Numbered from the stretch's first letter, positions 43,150 to 52,768 are shown. The stretch is DNA of 53,317 bases from Bacillaceae bacterium SAS-127 (GCA_002261155.1 NKXN01000072.1:1-53317), one strand, 5' to 3'. Notes: a model not told the origin generated them from the sequence alone. Numbers and translations are program-made.

Positions 43150-44682
43150 TTATTTAAATACTGGCTCTTTAAATTGAGCTAGTTTTTCTAGTGATGATTT
43201 GTCTACAGTTTCGTGAAGGCTGTTGCCGTGTGAGTCCATTGTGACTACTGCTGTGAAGCCTTCTACTTGTAGATGCCACATCGCTTCTGGAATACCGAAT
43301 TCCATTAAGTCAACACCTTCAACTGATTTAATACAGTCAGCGTAGTATTGAGCTGCTCCACCGATGGCATTTAAGTAAACGCCGCCGTGTTCTTTTAGCG
43401 CTGCTAATGTTTTTGGTCCCATACCGCCTTTACCGATTACCGCACGGATACCGAATTTCTTCATGATATCTCCTTGATAAGGCTCCTCACGAATAGACGT
43501 TGTTGGGCCTGCTGCTTTAACATGCCATTTGCCGTCTTCGTCTTTTAACATAACTGGACCGCAGTGGTAAATAACTTGTCCATTTAAGTCTACTGGTGCA
43601 TCGTGGTCTGTTAAGTATTTATGGATTGCGTCACGACCTGTGTACATCATGCCGTTAATTCGAACGACATCACCCACTTTTAACTCGCGAATTTGCTCTT
43701 CTGTAATTGGCGCTTGTAAAGTCACTGTGCGGCTTTCAGACTTTGTTTCTTCTGCTTGTTGTTCGAATGTGATTTTTTCGCCATCTTGGTATAACCATTC
43801 TTGAATTTCGCCTGTTTCAGGATTGATTTGTACACCTAAGCGACGGAATGCCCAGCAGTTGTAGGCAACAGATACGAAGAAGCTAGCTGGTAAACGGTGC
43901 ATGACACCAACTTTACAGCCAAGCAATGTCGTTTCACCGCCGAAGCCCATTGTTCCGATGCCAAGCTCGTTCGCATGCTTCATTACATACTCTTCTAGTT
44001 TACGAAGATCTTCGTTTGAATTTACATCCTCTACGTTGCGGAAAAGTTGCTCTTTCGCTAATTCATAGCCAGTTGTACGGTCGCCACCGATTCCAACGCC
44101 GATGAAACCTGCGCTACAACCTTGTCCTTGTGCTTGATAAACAGAATGCATAATACATTTACGGATTCCATCAAGATCACGGCCTGCTTTACCTAGTCCT
44201 TCTAACTCACAAGGTAAGCTATACTGAATGTTTTTATTTTCACAGCCACCGCCCTTTAAAATTAGGCGTGCATCGATATAATCTTTTTCCCATTGTTCAA
44301 ACTTAATAACTGGTGTCCCTGCACCAAGGTTATTCCCGCTGTTTTCCCCTGTTAATGAATCAACGGAGTTTGGGCGTAGCTTGCCGTCTTTTGTTGCGCG
44401 AATCAACGCCTCATGAATCGCTTCTTTAATAACAAGCTGATTCACTCCCACTGGCGTTTTCACTTTAAACGTCGGCATACCCGTATCTTGGCAAATTGGA
44501 GAAATATTTTCATCTGCCATTTGGATATTGTTAGTAATTGTGTCTAGGCTCATTGCTGCACGAGTGCCAGCGTTTTCACGAAGCTTCGCAGCCTTTACCG
44601 CACGACGAACGTCCTTCGGTAAATTAGTGGATGTTTCAACGATTAATTGGTACATGCTTTCCTGAAATTGTTCAAGATTCAT
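43150..44682 (-). CDS. Class I (iron-sulfur) fumarate hydratase
   Basis: A 510-aa single-chain class I fumarase with fused alpha and beta parts. Alpha domain Cys residues of the 4Fe-4S cluster: ICQDTGMP, GGGCENKN and GQGCSAG; beta domain from about residue 330 with GRDAIHKYL, AAGPTTSIREE, GKGGMG and GGAAQYYA. Converts fumarate and L-malate in the TCA cycle. The label could also be TtdAB-like tartrate dehydratase, but length and text favour fumarase. ATG 44682 follows AAGGGGAATAATA. O2- and iron-sensitive type, unlike CitG of B. subtilis. Confidence 0.88.
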   Translation of the reverse strand: MNLEQFQESMYQLIVETSTNLPKDVRRAVKAAKLRENAGTRAAMSLDTITNNIQMADENISPICQDTGMPTFKVKTPVGVNQLVIKEAIHEALIRATKDGKLRPNSVDSLTGENSGNNLGAGTPVIKFEQWEKDYIDARLILKGGGCENKNIQYSLPCELEGLGKAGRDLDGIRKCIMHSVYQAQGQGCSAGFIGVGIGGDRTTGYELAKEQLFRNVEDVNSNEDLRKLEEYVMKHANELGIGTMGFGGETTLLGCKVGVMHRLPASFFVSVAYNCWAFRRLGVQINPETGEIQEWLYQDGEKITFEQQAEETKSESRTVTLQAPITEEQIRELKVGDVVRINGMMYTGRDAIHKYLTDHDAPVDLNGQVIYHCGPVMLKDEDGKWHVKAAGPTTSIREEPYQGDIMKKFGIRAVIGKGGMGPKTLAALKEHGGVYLNAIGGAAQYYADCIKSVEGVDLMEFGIPEAMWHLQVEGFTAVVTMDSHGNSLHETVDKSSLEKLAQFKEPVFK

Positions 44683-44783
44683 TATTATTCCCCTTCCCAC
44701 TTACCTTTATGTATAAGACTCAATATTCTTATTATAACGCTGAACATATTCGTTTGAAAGAAATTAAATTGTAAACGCAAAAA

Positions 44784-44805
44784 GTGCCAGAATTGCTTCT
44801 GGCAC
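44784..44805 (-). terminator. Terminator of the SE1561-family gene
   Basis: GTGCCAGAA/TTCTGGCAC, 9-bp stem, followed by TTTTTGCG on the minus strand. Confidence 0.85.
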
Positions 44806-44810
44806 CCATG

Positions 44811-44987
44811 TTATCTGCTTTTAAATTGTTCACATTTCACTTCGATATCATCAATCATTTGCAGAAGACGATCAATATCTTCTAATTCTGTTTCAGCAGG
44901 ATCAATGGAATCTAGCACTTCTAAAAATATATTTAATCGCTCCTTTAAGTAGCTGACTTGCGATTCTTTATCATTAATTGGTTTCAT
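44811..44987 (-). CDS. SE1561 family small protein
   Basis: A 58-aa acidic helical protein MKPINDKESQVSYLKERLN..., start ATG 44987 after AAAGGGG; the longer in-frame ORF to 45059 overlaps the intergenic region and is not needed. Matches the small SE1561 family of Firmicutes (LNIFLEVLDSIDPAE...EDIDRLLQMIDDIE). Function unknown. Confidence 0.8.
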   Translation of the reverse strand: MKPINDKESQVSYLKERLNIFLEVLDSIDPAETELEDIDRLLQMIDDIEVKCEQFKSR

Positions 44988-45062
44988 GAGCAATGGCCCC
45001 TTTCTTTTTTCCACAATTAAATGGTAGCCGATCGCAAAGTCAATTTCAACGTTTTTCAAATA

Positions 45063-45842
45063 TTAACGAACGGATTGATAGCTAAATGACAGATGGTTTT
45101 TAATCGGAATCCAAGCAGTCACTCTTTTAGAAGTAAGGTTTTTGACGACGACTGCTCGATTCCATCCTGACATAACTAAATATACTTCCCCGAAAGTCGC
45201 TGTCCCTTTTTCATGGATCGCAGGAGCAAAAGAATGTAAGTAGCCAGCCGTTTTCGGTGCCACATTGTAAATATCATTTTGTTTCGTTCCATTACCAATA
45301 ACCGTTGAGTAAGTAAGTGGTAACTTTGTTTTTTTGGTAGCTGATTTTAACACCATCTCTTGCACTTCATCTGCTCGTGGTACTTTTGCTGACAGCCCAC
45401 CCTTTACGACTTTATATGTCTCTTGCACATAATGCATTTGATAGTTGTTTTTCCCACCGCGGTTATCATAAAAATTGGTATTGATTTTTTGATATTGCCA
45501 ATTTGGGGTGGTTTCCTCTGAATGATAGGAAAGCGGCCACTCTCCAAGATAAATTTCCGCTCTCACACCAAATGCAAACGGCGATTTATTCATATCCGTT
45601 TCATTGAGCATACGGATAAATTTAGGATTCGTAATCTTCGCCTTAGATGTGCTAAGTAATTCTTTTGTCAGCTCTGTCGGCTGTAATTCCGATACTTCTT
45701 GCTCTTCATTTAAAAACGTATTCTCCTTCGTAATATCTCTGACCGAAGAAGGGATTTGAAAAGGTTGTTTCGCTACGGCGGAATTGACTCCGCTGAAAAA
45801 AAATACCATTACTATAGATAAAAGCAAACGGATGAATTTCAT
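45063..45842 (-). CDS. yfkD: YfkD family secreted protein
   Basis: A 259-aa protein with an N-terminal signal (FIRLLLSIVMVFFFSGVNSAVA) and a mature beta-rich domain (FAFGVRAEIYLGEWPLSYHSEET, NYQMHYVQETYKVVKGGLSAKVP). YfkD family, function unknown. It precedes the chaA gene's terminal region in the same arrangement as yfkD-yfkE of B. subtilis. Confidence 0.85.
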   Translation of the reverse strand: MKFIRLLLSIVMVFFFSGVNSAVAKQPFQIPSSVRDITKENTFLNEEQEVSELQPTELTKELLSTSKAKITNPKFIRMLNETDMNKSPFAFGVRAEIYLGEWPLSYHSEETTPNWQYQKINTNFYDNRGGKNNYQMHYVQETYKVVKGGLSAKVPRADEVQEMVLKSATKKTKLPLTYSTVIGNGTKQNDIYNVAPKTAGYLHSFAPAIHEKGTATFGEVYLVMSGWNRAVVVKNLTSKRVTAWIPIKNHLSFSYQSVR

Positions 45843-46023
45843 GATGTCATTTCCTCCAAGCTTCTTTTTTCTATAGTTTGTACTCGTAAAGTCTCTTTAT
45901 CCGTTGAAATAAACGGCTCTATTGGGTGATTTCTTGGCAAAAGCTGAAGATGATTGGCGCTTTTTTAGTATTATGGAAGCTTCTTCGATGTTGTGAGCCT
46001 TTTCTTCGCCTTTCAACTTACAT

Positions 46024-47079
46024 TTACAACAAGTAAAATCCAATGCCCATAATAACGTAAGCAGCTAATAACGTTAAGCCTTCAAACCAGTTTGTTTCTC
46101 CATCGTTTGAGATGACGATCGCTACCAAAACGGCTGTGACCATCGAAACTAGCTCTGGAATTGTGAATACTAACGGCATCGGCTTCACAAATAATAATGA
46201 TAATAACACGAGCAACGGGGCAACGAACATCGCGATTTGTAGCGTAGAGCCGATCGCAATTTCAACAGCGATATCCATTTTATTTTTCATCGCCATTAAG
46301 ATCGCTGACGCATGCTCAGCCGCGTTACCGACGATGGCTACAATAATGACTCCGATAAATAATTCGGACCACCCAAAGCGATCGCCGACTGCCTCAAATG
46401 TATGTACGAGCCCTTCTGATACGTAGGCAACTGCCAACGTCGCAGCAAACAAAATACCGAGCGCCTTTCTTTTTGACCATTCTGGCTCTTCATGATGAGC
46501 TTCTACATTTTCATCTTGTGAAACATAAACCCCTCGATGAGTCACTAATTTAAAGAACAAAGCAGCTAAATATAGCATAATTAATATAATTGAAACCCCA
46601 ATACTTAAGGAAAGCGTCTTTGTTTCAGTCATATTCATCGTAAAGATCTCTGGAATGACAAAAGCCACAATAACAGCAAACATTAATAATCCTGAATTAT
46701 GACGGGCATCATGCACATTAAATGTTTGGCGTTTATATTTCAACCCACCTAAAAAGAAAGAAAGTCCAGCGACTAACAGCAAGTTTCCTAAAACAGAACC
46801 TGTTAATGAAGCAAGCACCACTTCCACTAACCCTGCTTTCAAGGCAAAAATCGAAATGATCAGCTCGACCGCATTTCCAAAGGTGGCATTTAACAACCCA
46901 CCAATTCGCGGACCAGCGACAATGGCTAAACTTTCTGTTGCTCTGCCCATATAGCTAGATAAAGCAATAATCGTCACACAGTAAATCACAAACATCAAAA
47001 TACTCGACCAATGCAGTAAAGACCCTGCAACAGATAGCGGCATTCCAACTAAGACCATGATTCCAAATATTTTACCCAT
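46024..47079 (-). CDS. chaA: Calcium/proton exchanger ChaA (YfkE)
   Basis: A 351-aa CaCA-superfamily antiporter with 11 helices. Two inverted alpha repeats with the ion-binding Glu: FGNAVELIISIFALKAG and GNAAEHASAILMAMKNK, separated by a short acidic loop (EAHHEEPEW). Exports Ca2+ against H+. Starts after GAGAGGTACACAA. No yybP-ykoY-type leader was seen upstream. Confidence 0.92.
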   Translation of the reverse strand: MGKIFGIMVLVGMPLSVAGSLLHWSSILMFVIYCVTIIALSSYMGRATESLAIVAGPRIGGLLNATFGNAVELIISIFALKAGLVEVVLASLTGSVLGNLLLVAGLSFFLGGLKYKRQTFNVHDARHNSGLLMFAVIVAFVIPEIFTMNMTETKTLSLSIGVSIILIMLYLAALFFKLVTHRGVYVSQDENVEAHHEEPEWSKRKALGILFAATLAVAYVSEGLVHTFEAVGDRFGWSELFIGVIIVAIVGNAAEHASAILMAMKNKMDIAVEIAIGSTLQIAMFVAPLLVLLSLLFVKPMPLVFTIPELVSMVTAVLVAIVISNDGETNWFEGLTLLAAYVIMGIGFYLL

Positions 47080-47238
47080 TTGTGTACCTCTCTTCCCTTA
47101 TAAGTTAGTGACTCTACTCTCTTTCGTTAAAGCTTATTTTTCCCTCCTTCCGTTATTGTATTCTTTTCCATTTCAGCTGATAAAAAAACAATGATTTATT
47201 CTTTTCTTTTCCACCGTCCTATGTTAAGATGTTCTTAA

Positions 47239-47320
47239 TTATAATAATTGTAAAGTAAAAATTAGTTGTCTATATCAAACAAAGCTCGTATCAATGGCAA
47301 TGATAACGATTTTCACTATC
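47239..47320 (+). promoter_or_regulatory. pfeT regulatory region: PerR box and Fur-like site
   Basis: TTATAATAATTGTAA (47239-47253) matches the Per box with one mismatch. GATAACGATTTTCACTATC (47302-47320) matches the classical 19-bp Fur box at 15 positions. A possible promoter is -35 TTGTAA (47248-47253), 17 nt, -10 TATATC (47271-47276), overlapped by the Per box. B. subtilis pfeT is known to be PerR-repressed and Fur-activated. The rest of 47080-47392 holds nothing else notable. Confidence 0.75.
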
Positions 47321-47392
47321 TTTTACGGATGGGAATATGATTATTATTCTCAATTAATAAATTAAATTATCAACTAAGGAGGTTTTCCCCCT

Positions 47393-49312
47393 ATGGATGC
47401 ACAAGTAAAAGCTTTATCTTCTCATTCAAAGGAACAAGCGATTTGGCTTCAGAAAATACTGCCACATGCGGAGTTAGTTGCCGCCCTCTTTAGCGGCTTA
47501 CTCATTTTAACAGGATGGCTATTAGACCATAACGGATTACACACCGCAGCGATTGTCAGCTATGTGGCGGCTTTTGTAATTGGCGGATTTGCCAAAGCAA
47601 AAGAAGGTATTGAAGCAACCATTGAAGAGAAAGAATTGAACGTTGAAATGCTGATGATTTTTGCAGCGGTCGGTTCAGCGATCATTGGCTATTGGACAGA
47701 AGGTGCCATTCTTATCTTTATTTTTGCGGTAAGTGGTGCTCTTGAAACGTATACGATGAATAAAAGTCAGAAAGAGATTTCAGCATTAATGGAGATTCAA
47801 CCTGAAGAAGCTTTACGGGTAATTAATGGATCAGAAGAACGCGTTCATATTTCTGAATTAGCGATTGGCGATACCATTCTTGTGAAGCCAGGTGAACGAA
47901 TTCCAGCTGATGGTATGATCGCAAAAGGTCGATCTTCAATTGATGAATCGGCCATTACTGGAGAGTCTATCCCTGTATCAAAAGAAATTGATGGTGAAGT
48001 ATTTGCTGGAACAGTCAATATTACAGGTTCCCTTTATATCGAGGTAACGAAAAAATCAACGGAAAGCTTGTTCCAAAAAATTATTCAACTCGTACAATCG
48101 GCTCAAAGTGAAAAATCGCCTTCTCAACAATTCATCGAAAAATTTGAAGGAACTTATGTCAAAGTCGTATTAGCTGTCGTCGGAATTATGATGTTTCTTC
48201 CGCATTTTGCCCTCGGCTGGAGCTGGAATGAAACGTTTTATCGGGCGATGGTGCTGCTCGTCGTTGCATCTCCGTGCGCCCTCGTTGCTTCCATTATGCC
48301 AGCAACGTTATCAGCTATTTCCAACGGAGCCCGTCACGGTATTCTATTTAAAGGTGGCGTGCATTTAGAAAACTTAAATAATTTGAAGGCGATCGCTTTC
48401 GATAAAACAGGCACATTAACGAGAGGGAAACCAGAAGTCACGGATGTGATTGTTCGCGAGGATCTCGATGAAACAGAGCTGTTAAAAGTTGCGGCTTCGA
48501 TTGAAAGCCAGTCGAATCATCCCCTTGCTCAAGCTGTCGTCCGTTATGTTCAAAAACAACAATTAACTTTTTCTGCCCCAGAACATTTAGAGGATGTCGC
48601 TGGTTGGGGAGTCAAAGGGCAAGTGAACGGCAAGGAGTGGAAGATCGGGAAAGCAGATTTTGTTGGACGTGAAGAAGCCTTCGCTTTTGCTTCTGGCCAA
48701 GCGAAAAATCTAGCCTCTACTGGAAAAACAACAGTGTTTGTGGCAGATGAACATGGCGTAGCTGCCGTCATTGCGTTAAAAGACTTAATTAGAGAAGAAA
48801 CGAAGCTCGCTTTAGATTTACTTCGACAAGAAGGAATTTATACGATTATGCTCACAGGCGACAACGAAAAAACAGCGAAAGCTATTGCTGAAGAAGCCCA
48901 CTTAGATAGTTTTATCGCCGAATGTTTACCGGAACATAAAGTAGAGCATTTGAAAACACTCATCGAAAAACATGGAACAGTCGCGATGGTTGGAGATGGA
49001 ATCAATGACGCACCTGCTCTTGCGACAGCCAATATCGGTATCGCGATGGGTGAAGGCTCCGACGTTGCCTTAGAAACAGCAGATATCGTGTTAATGAAAA
49101 ACGACTTACCTAAAATCGCAGAAGCCATTCGTCTGTCAAAAAAAATGAAACGAATCATCAAGCAAAATGTCGTCTTTTCTATTTCGGTGATCATGCTGCT
49201 CATTATCTCAAACTTCTTCCAAGCACTTGATTTACCGCTCGGCGTAATCGGCCACGAAGGAAGTACAATTCTTGTTATTTTAAATGGCTTACGACTATTG
49301 AAATCAAACTAA
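47393..49312 (+). CDS. pfeT: P1B4-type iron efflux ATPase PfeT (ZosA)
   Basis: A 639-aa P-type ATPase exporting Fe(II) (earlier annotated as a Zn transporter). Transmembrane SPC motif in VASPCALVASIMPA, actuator TGES, phosphorylation site DKTGTLTRGK, HP motif in SQSNHPLAQ, GDGINDAPALA, and the late HEGST motif of the P1B4 group. No N-terminal CxxC metal domain. AAGGAGG lies 10 nt before the ATG. Upstream PerR and Fur-like boxes fit control by peroxide and iron. Confidence 0.9.
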   Translation: MDAQVKALSSHSKEQAIWLQKILPHAELVAALFSGLLILTGWLLDHNGLHTAAIVSYVAAFVIGGFAKAKEGIEATIEEKELNVEMLMIFAAVGSAIIGYWTEGAILIFIFAVSGALETYTMNKSQKEISALMEIQPEEALRVINGSEERVHISELAIGDTILVKPGERIPADGMIAKGRSSIDESAITGESIPVSKEIDGEVFAGTVNITGSLYIEVTKKSTESLFQKIIQLVQSAQSEKSPSQQFIEKFEGTYVKVVLAVVGIMMFLPHFALGWSWNETFYRAMVLLVVASPCALVASIMPATLSAISNGARHGILFKGGVHLENLNNLKAIAFDKTGTLTRGKPEVTDVIVREDLDETELLKVAASIESQSNHPLAQAVVRYVQKQQLTFSAPEHLEDVAGWGVKGQVNGKEWKIGKADFVGREEAFAFASGQAKNLASTGKTTVFVADEHGVAAVIALKDLIREETKLALDLLRQEGIYTIMLTGDNEKTAKAIAEEAHLDSFIAECLPEHKVEHLKTLIEKHGTVAMVGDGINDAPALATANIGIAMGEGSDVALETADIVLMKNDLPKIAEAIRLSKKMKRIIKQNVVFSISVIMLLIISNFFQALDLPLGVIGHEGSTILVILNGLRLLKSN

Positions 49313-49342
49313 AAAGCAACGGCTACCCAGCCGTTGCTTTTT
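49311..49342. terminator. Bidirectional terminator between pfeT and yfkH
   Basis: AAAAAGCAACGGC with GCCGTTGCTTTTT, 13-bp perfect stem with T-runs on both strands, between converging genes. Confidence 0.9.
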
Positions 49343-50179
49343 TCATGTAGTGGATCGAGTTTCACTGTTTTTATAAGCATTAATTTCACCGCCGAGTAAA
49401 ATAATGAACGCCGTTAAATAAAACCAAATCATCATGATAATAATCCCTCCGATACTCCCATATGTAGCAGAGAAATTACCAAAGTTATTCACATAAAAAG
49501 AAAAACCGAAAGAGGCAGCAATCCACCCAATCGTAGCAAAGACAGCCCCCAAAACGACCGACCGCCACTTTACTTTTACACTCGGAGCAAAATAATACAA
49601 GCCCATAAAAACGGTAAATATCAATATCGGAGAAATCGACCATCTCAACCAATCCCATAAAGCGATGAGCTCTTCAGATGCATTTAAATAGCTATAAGCG
49701 AGCAAGCCAAGCTGGCGACCAAATACTTGCAGTACTAAAGCAGCGGCAACAGTTAAAATCAAGCCGAACGTTAATAAAATCGAGATCCCTCGATTCGTAT
49801 AAAAAGGGCGAGTCTCATCTACACTATATGCGTGATTTAACCCTTTAATAATCGCATTCATCCCATTAGAAGCAGACCAAACCGTCGCAATAATCCCAAA
49901 TGATAAAAGGCTGCTATTGCGAGTATTGACCACTTCTTCGACTGTTGCTTGAATCGTAGTTATTGTCTCTTCTGGTGCAAAATCTTTAATTAGTGCAAAC
50001 AAATCATCCGTTGTAAATGGCAAATAAGCTAACAATGTCACTGCAAATATCATCAACGGAAAAATAGACAGCAGAAAAAAGTAAGCCATTTGCGCGGCAG
50101 TGCCGGCGATGTCTGATTCTTGAAATCGCCTAATCAAATGGGTAATAAAATTTTTCTGTTTTTCTATCGTGAACTTCAA
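49343..50179 (-). CDS. yfkH: YihY/BrkB family membrane protein (YfkH)
   Basis: A 278-aa integral membrane protein with six helices. Family text: GTAAQMAYFFLLSIFPLMIF, FGIIATVWSASNGMNAIIKGLNHAY, and the C-terminal YGSIGGIIIMMIWFYLTAFIILLGGEINA. Function unknown despite the old RNase BN label. TTG start at 50179 after GGGGGTGGC. Downstream gene of yfkI (14 bp), part of the yfkJ-yfkI-yfkH unit. Confidence 0.88.
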   Translation of the reverse strand: MKFTIEKQKNFITHLIRRFQESDIAGTAAQMAYFFLLSIFPLMIFAVTLLAYLPFTTDDLFALIKDFAPEETITTIQATVEEVVNTRNSSLLSFGIIATVWSASNGMNAIIKGLNHAYSVDETRPFYTNRGISILLTFGLILTVAAALVLQVFGRQLGLLAYSYLNASEELIALWDWLRWSISPILIFTVFMGLYYFAPSVKVKWRSVVLGAVFATIGWIAASFGFSFYVNNFGNFSATYGSIGGIIIMMIWFYLTAFIILLGGEINAYKNSETRSTT

Positions 50180-50193
50180 ACTGCCACCCCCGG

Positions 50194-50529
50194 TTATTTT
50201 GAAGTAGCTGAACCTGATTTTTCTTCATTAGAAAGAAAGGTTGTTTTCGTCTCTTCCATTAATTCTTTTACTTGGGGCGTTAATTCTGTCAAGCTGCTTA
50301 CTTTATCGCGAATAAATCCAATATCTTCATTGACCTGTTCGTATGTTTCTTTCGCAAGATTGATAATTTCCTTAGAAGAATCCATCAACTGTTCTCGATT
50401 TTTCACTAGTTCACATGCTTGTTTCCCCCATGCATTCATCTCTTCTCGCGTTTTTCGATCAGTCAGACTAATCGCCCCTCCTATAACAGCACCGATCACT
50501 ACTCCAGCAACAAATTTAACTTTTCCCAT
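50194..50529 (-). CDS. yfkI: YtxH domain protein (YfkI)
   Basis: A 111-aa protein: MGKVKFVAGVVIGAVIGGAISL membrane anchor, then a long helical region typical of YtxH proteins (EIINLAKETYEQVNEDIGFIRDKVSSL) and a polar tail. AAGGG lies 9 nt before ATG 50529; the ATG at 50538 abuts the site. In B. subtilis it lies between yfkJ and yfkH, as here. Confidence 0.8.
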   Translation of the reverse strand: MGKVKFVAGVVIGAVIGGAISLTDRKTREEMNAWGKQACELVKNREQLMDSSKEIINLAKETYEQVNEDIGFIRDKVSSLTELTPQVKELMEETKTTFLSNEEKSGSATSK

Positions 50530-50593
50530 GATATTCATCCCTTCTTTGAAATATATGTACTTTCTTTATTTTCATTATAACTGCTGATCTTGT

Positions 50594-50713
50594 TTAATGA
50601 ACTGTAATAATGATATCATCTAATTTTTCTCTTTTCACTAAATCACGAAACATTGCTTCAGCCATAGGAGATCGGCAAATGTTTCCGAGACAAACAAATA
50701 ACACCCGAATCAT
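50594..50713 (-). pseudogene. yfkJ: Truncated low-molecular-weight protein tyrosine phosphatase (yfkJ remnant)
   Basis: A 39-codon ORF beginning [20 protein letters not shown], the N-terminus and P-loop (Cys8-x5-Arg14-Ser15) of LMW-PTPs, ending DDIIITVH-stop. Intact family members are ~155 aa; the remaining ~115 residues including the catalytic DPY Asp are absent, and yfkI starts 56 bp further on. Ribosome binding site AGAAGGTGAAAAA is intact. Either a deletion scar or a still-translated leader of yfkIH. Confidence 0.8.
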
Positions 50714-50938
50714 TTTTTCACCTTCTTATATGAGAATAATATATACCCATTCTCTATCTTGTCATAAATCCCCTTCATTTCAACGAATAAAATCTGTTTT
50801 TGTCGAAATAAAAACAAGCCCTCCCTTTATTCCTATTTGTGTTTTCAAACAAAAATCACCTGTTTTTTATTTTTGTTCACATAATAGCTAGTTTTTTCAG
50901 AATATTCTTATATAATATTAAAAAAAGGGGGGAAAAGT

Positions 50939-52297
50939 ATGAATCAGGAAAAACTTCTTGAAGTGCTAAATGACATTAGCGGAATGATTTGGGGACCACC
51001 ACTTCTTATCTTATTAGTAGGTACAGGTATTTATTTAACGATTCGCCTCGGATTTTTACAACTGAAATTGCTCCCATATTCATTAAAGCTCGCCTTTAGC
51101 AAAAGTCAGGATCATCAATCTAAAGGGGATATTTCCCACTTCCAAGCACTAATGACCGCACTTGCTGCCACAGTTGGCACAGGAAACATTGTCGGTGTCG
51201 CCACCGCAGTGTTACTCGGAGGACCTGGAGCGATTTTTTGGATGTGGATGAGTGCCTTTTTTGGTATGGCTACTAAATATGCAGAAGCTGTTTTAGCGGT
51301 TAAATATCGCGTGCAAGATGAAGATGGTGAAATGTCTGGGGGACCAATGTATTATTTAGAACGAGGATTAAAACAAAAATGGCTTGGCGTCCTATTTGCT
51401 ACATTCGGTGCGATTGCTGCCTTTGGAATTGGCAACCTCGTGCAGGCAAACGCCGTCGCAGGTGTTGTTAATTCAACGTTTAACATTCCTGCATGGGTAA
51501 CGGGAATAGCTCTCACTATTTTCACAGCGTTAGTTCTGTTAGGCGGAATTAAAAGCATCGGAAAAGTAACAGCTTTTTTCGTACCAATTATGGCTGTCTT
51601 CTATGTTTTGGCAGGTTTAATCATTTTATTGATGAATATTAGTGACATTCCAGCAGCCTTTGCACTTATTTTCTCTGACGCTTTCACTGGTAGCGCAGTA
51701 GCTGGTGGTGCAGTTGGTGCCGTCATTCGTTACGGGGTAGCCCGTGGGGTATTCTCCAATGAAGCAGGTCTCGGTTCTGCGCCAATTGCTGCCGCAGCGG
51801 CAAAAACAGATATGCCAGCCCGTCAAGCACTGGTCTCTATGACACAAGTATTTATTGATACAATTGTAATTTGTTCTATTACTGGACTAACGATTGTACT
51901 CGCCGGACAATATAACACAGGTCTTGAAGGTAGTGAACTAACAACGGCTTCCTTTGAAACGTTCCTTGGCTCCACTGGTTCCTACGTCGTTGCCCTTGGC
52001 CTATTATTCTTTGCTTCCTCTACAATCATTGGCTGGTCTTATTACGGTGAAAAATGCTTCTCTTATCTCTTCAGCAAAAAAGTTGTGAAATATTATCGCC
52101 TTACTTTCGTTATAGCTGTCTTTATAGGAGCTATTGCAAAACTGGATGTCGTTTGGGCTTTCGCTGACATTATGAACGGCTTAATGGCCTTCCCTAACCT
52201 CGTTGGACTTGTCGGCCTATCCGGCGTCGTCATCCACGAAACAAAAAATGTACTAACAGCTATCAAAGAAGAAAAAACAAAAAAAATGAGCGCTTAA
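50939..52297 (+). CDS. Sodium:alanine (AGCS family) symporter
   Basis: A 452-aa transporter with 11 helices. Family signature [27 protein letters not shown] at about residues 80-106, [31 protein letters not shown] and [12 protein letters not shown]. Imports alanine, glycine or glutamine with Na+; AlsT/GlnT-like. Starts after GGGGGG. No glycine riboswitch seen upstream (50714-50938). Confidence 0.9.
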   Translation: MNQEKLLEVLNDISGMIWGPPLLILLVGTGIYLTIRLGFLQLKLLPYSLKLAFSKSQDHQSKGDISHFQALMTALAATVGTGNIVGVATAVLLGGPGAIFWMWMSAFFGMATKYAEAVLAVKYRVQDEDGEMSGGPMYYLERGLKQKWLGVLFATFGAIAAFGIGNLVQANAVAGVVNSTFNIPAWVTGIALTIFTALVLLGGIKSIGKVTAFFVPIMAVFYVLAGLIILLMNISDIPAAFALIFSDAFTGSAVAGGAVGAVIRYGVARGVFSNEAGLGSAPIAAAAAKTDMPARQALVSMTQVFIDTIVICSITGLTIVLAGQYNTGLEGSELTTASFETFLGSTGSYVVALGLLFFASSTIIGWSYYGEKCFSYLFSKKVVKYYRLTFVIAVFIGAIAKLDVVWAFADIMNGLMAFPNLVGLVGLSGVVIHETKNVLTAIKEEKTKKMSA

Positions 52298-52299
52298 AT

Positions 52300-52688
52300 C
52301 GAAAAGCGGAAAGCGCCGTTTAGCGACGTATGAACTGGAGCGAGCCGATCGAGATAAAGGAAACACGATGAACGTAGTGAATCGATGTTGACTTATCGCA
52401 AGGAGGAGCGTGGAAGTTCACTAGTGGTTGGCGCTTGGAGCTGGACAACATCGAAAAGCGGAGCCGACTGCTCTGGGGCGACAAGCAAAAGACGAGTCGG
52501 CTGAAAGGTTGTTCTTTAACCTTTTGGACGGATTGGCTTTTGACCTCAAGCGGCTAGTTAGCGGAGCTAGACATCACGAAAAGCAGAAAGCGCTGTTTAG
52601 CGGCGTATGAACTGGAATATTCCGCACGAGATAAAGGAAACACGATGAACGTTAGTGAATCGATGTTGACTTATCGCAAGGAGGAGCG
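52300..52688 (+). repeat. Interspersed repeat with two ~110-bp direct copies
   Basis: Copy A 52300-52410 and copy B 52577-52688 are closely similar (both CGAAAAGC-GAAAGCGC-GTTTAGCG-CGTATGAACTGGA ... GTTGACTTATCGCAAGGAGGAGCG). Between them a third module begins CGAAAAGCGGAGCCGACTGC and contains GCCGACT...AGTCGGC (52462-52502). Similar repeats are scattered in Bacillaceae genomes (memory). The 60-codon ORF inside (52428-52610) is not considered real. Confidence 0.8.
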
Positions 52689-52768
52689 TCGAAGAAATTT
52701 CTCTAAATGTCAAAGAATCCACTATCAACTATCTAAAACTTCTTGTTCACGCAAGGTCACATACCACA

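Noticed and set aside
47080-47240. yybP-ykoY manganese leader before chaA
   Set aside because: The expected conserved loops are absent from the short chaA leader.
50610-50891. 93-codon plus-strand ORF opposite the yfkJ remnant
   Set aside because: Shadow frame; the minus strand carries the recognisable phosphatase N-terminus with a proper ribosome binding site.
52428-52610. 60-codon ORF downstream of the AGCS symporter
   Set aside because: Lies wholly within the interspersed repeat, with odd composition and no ribosome binding site.
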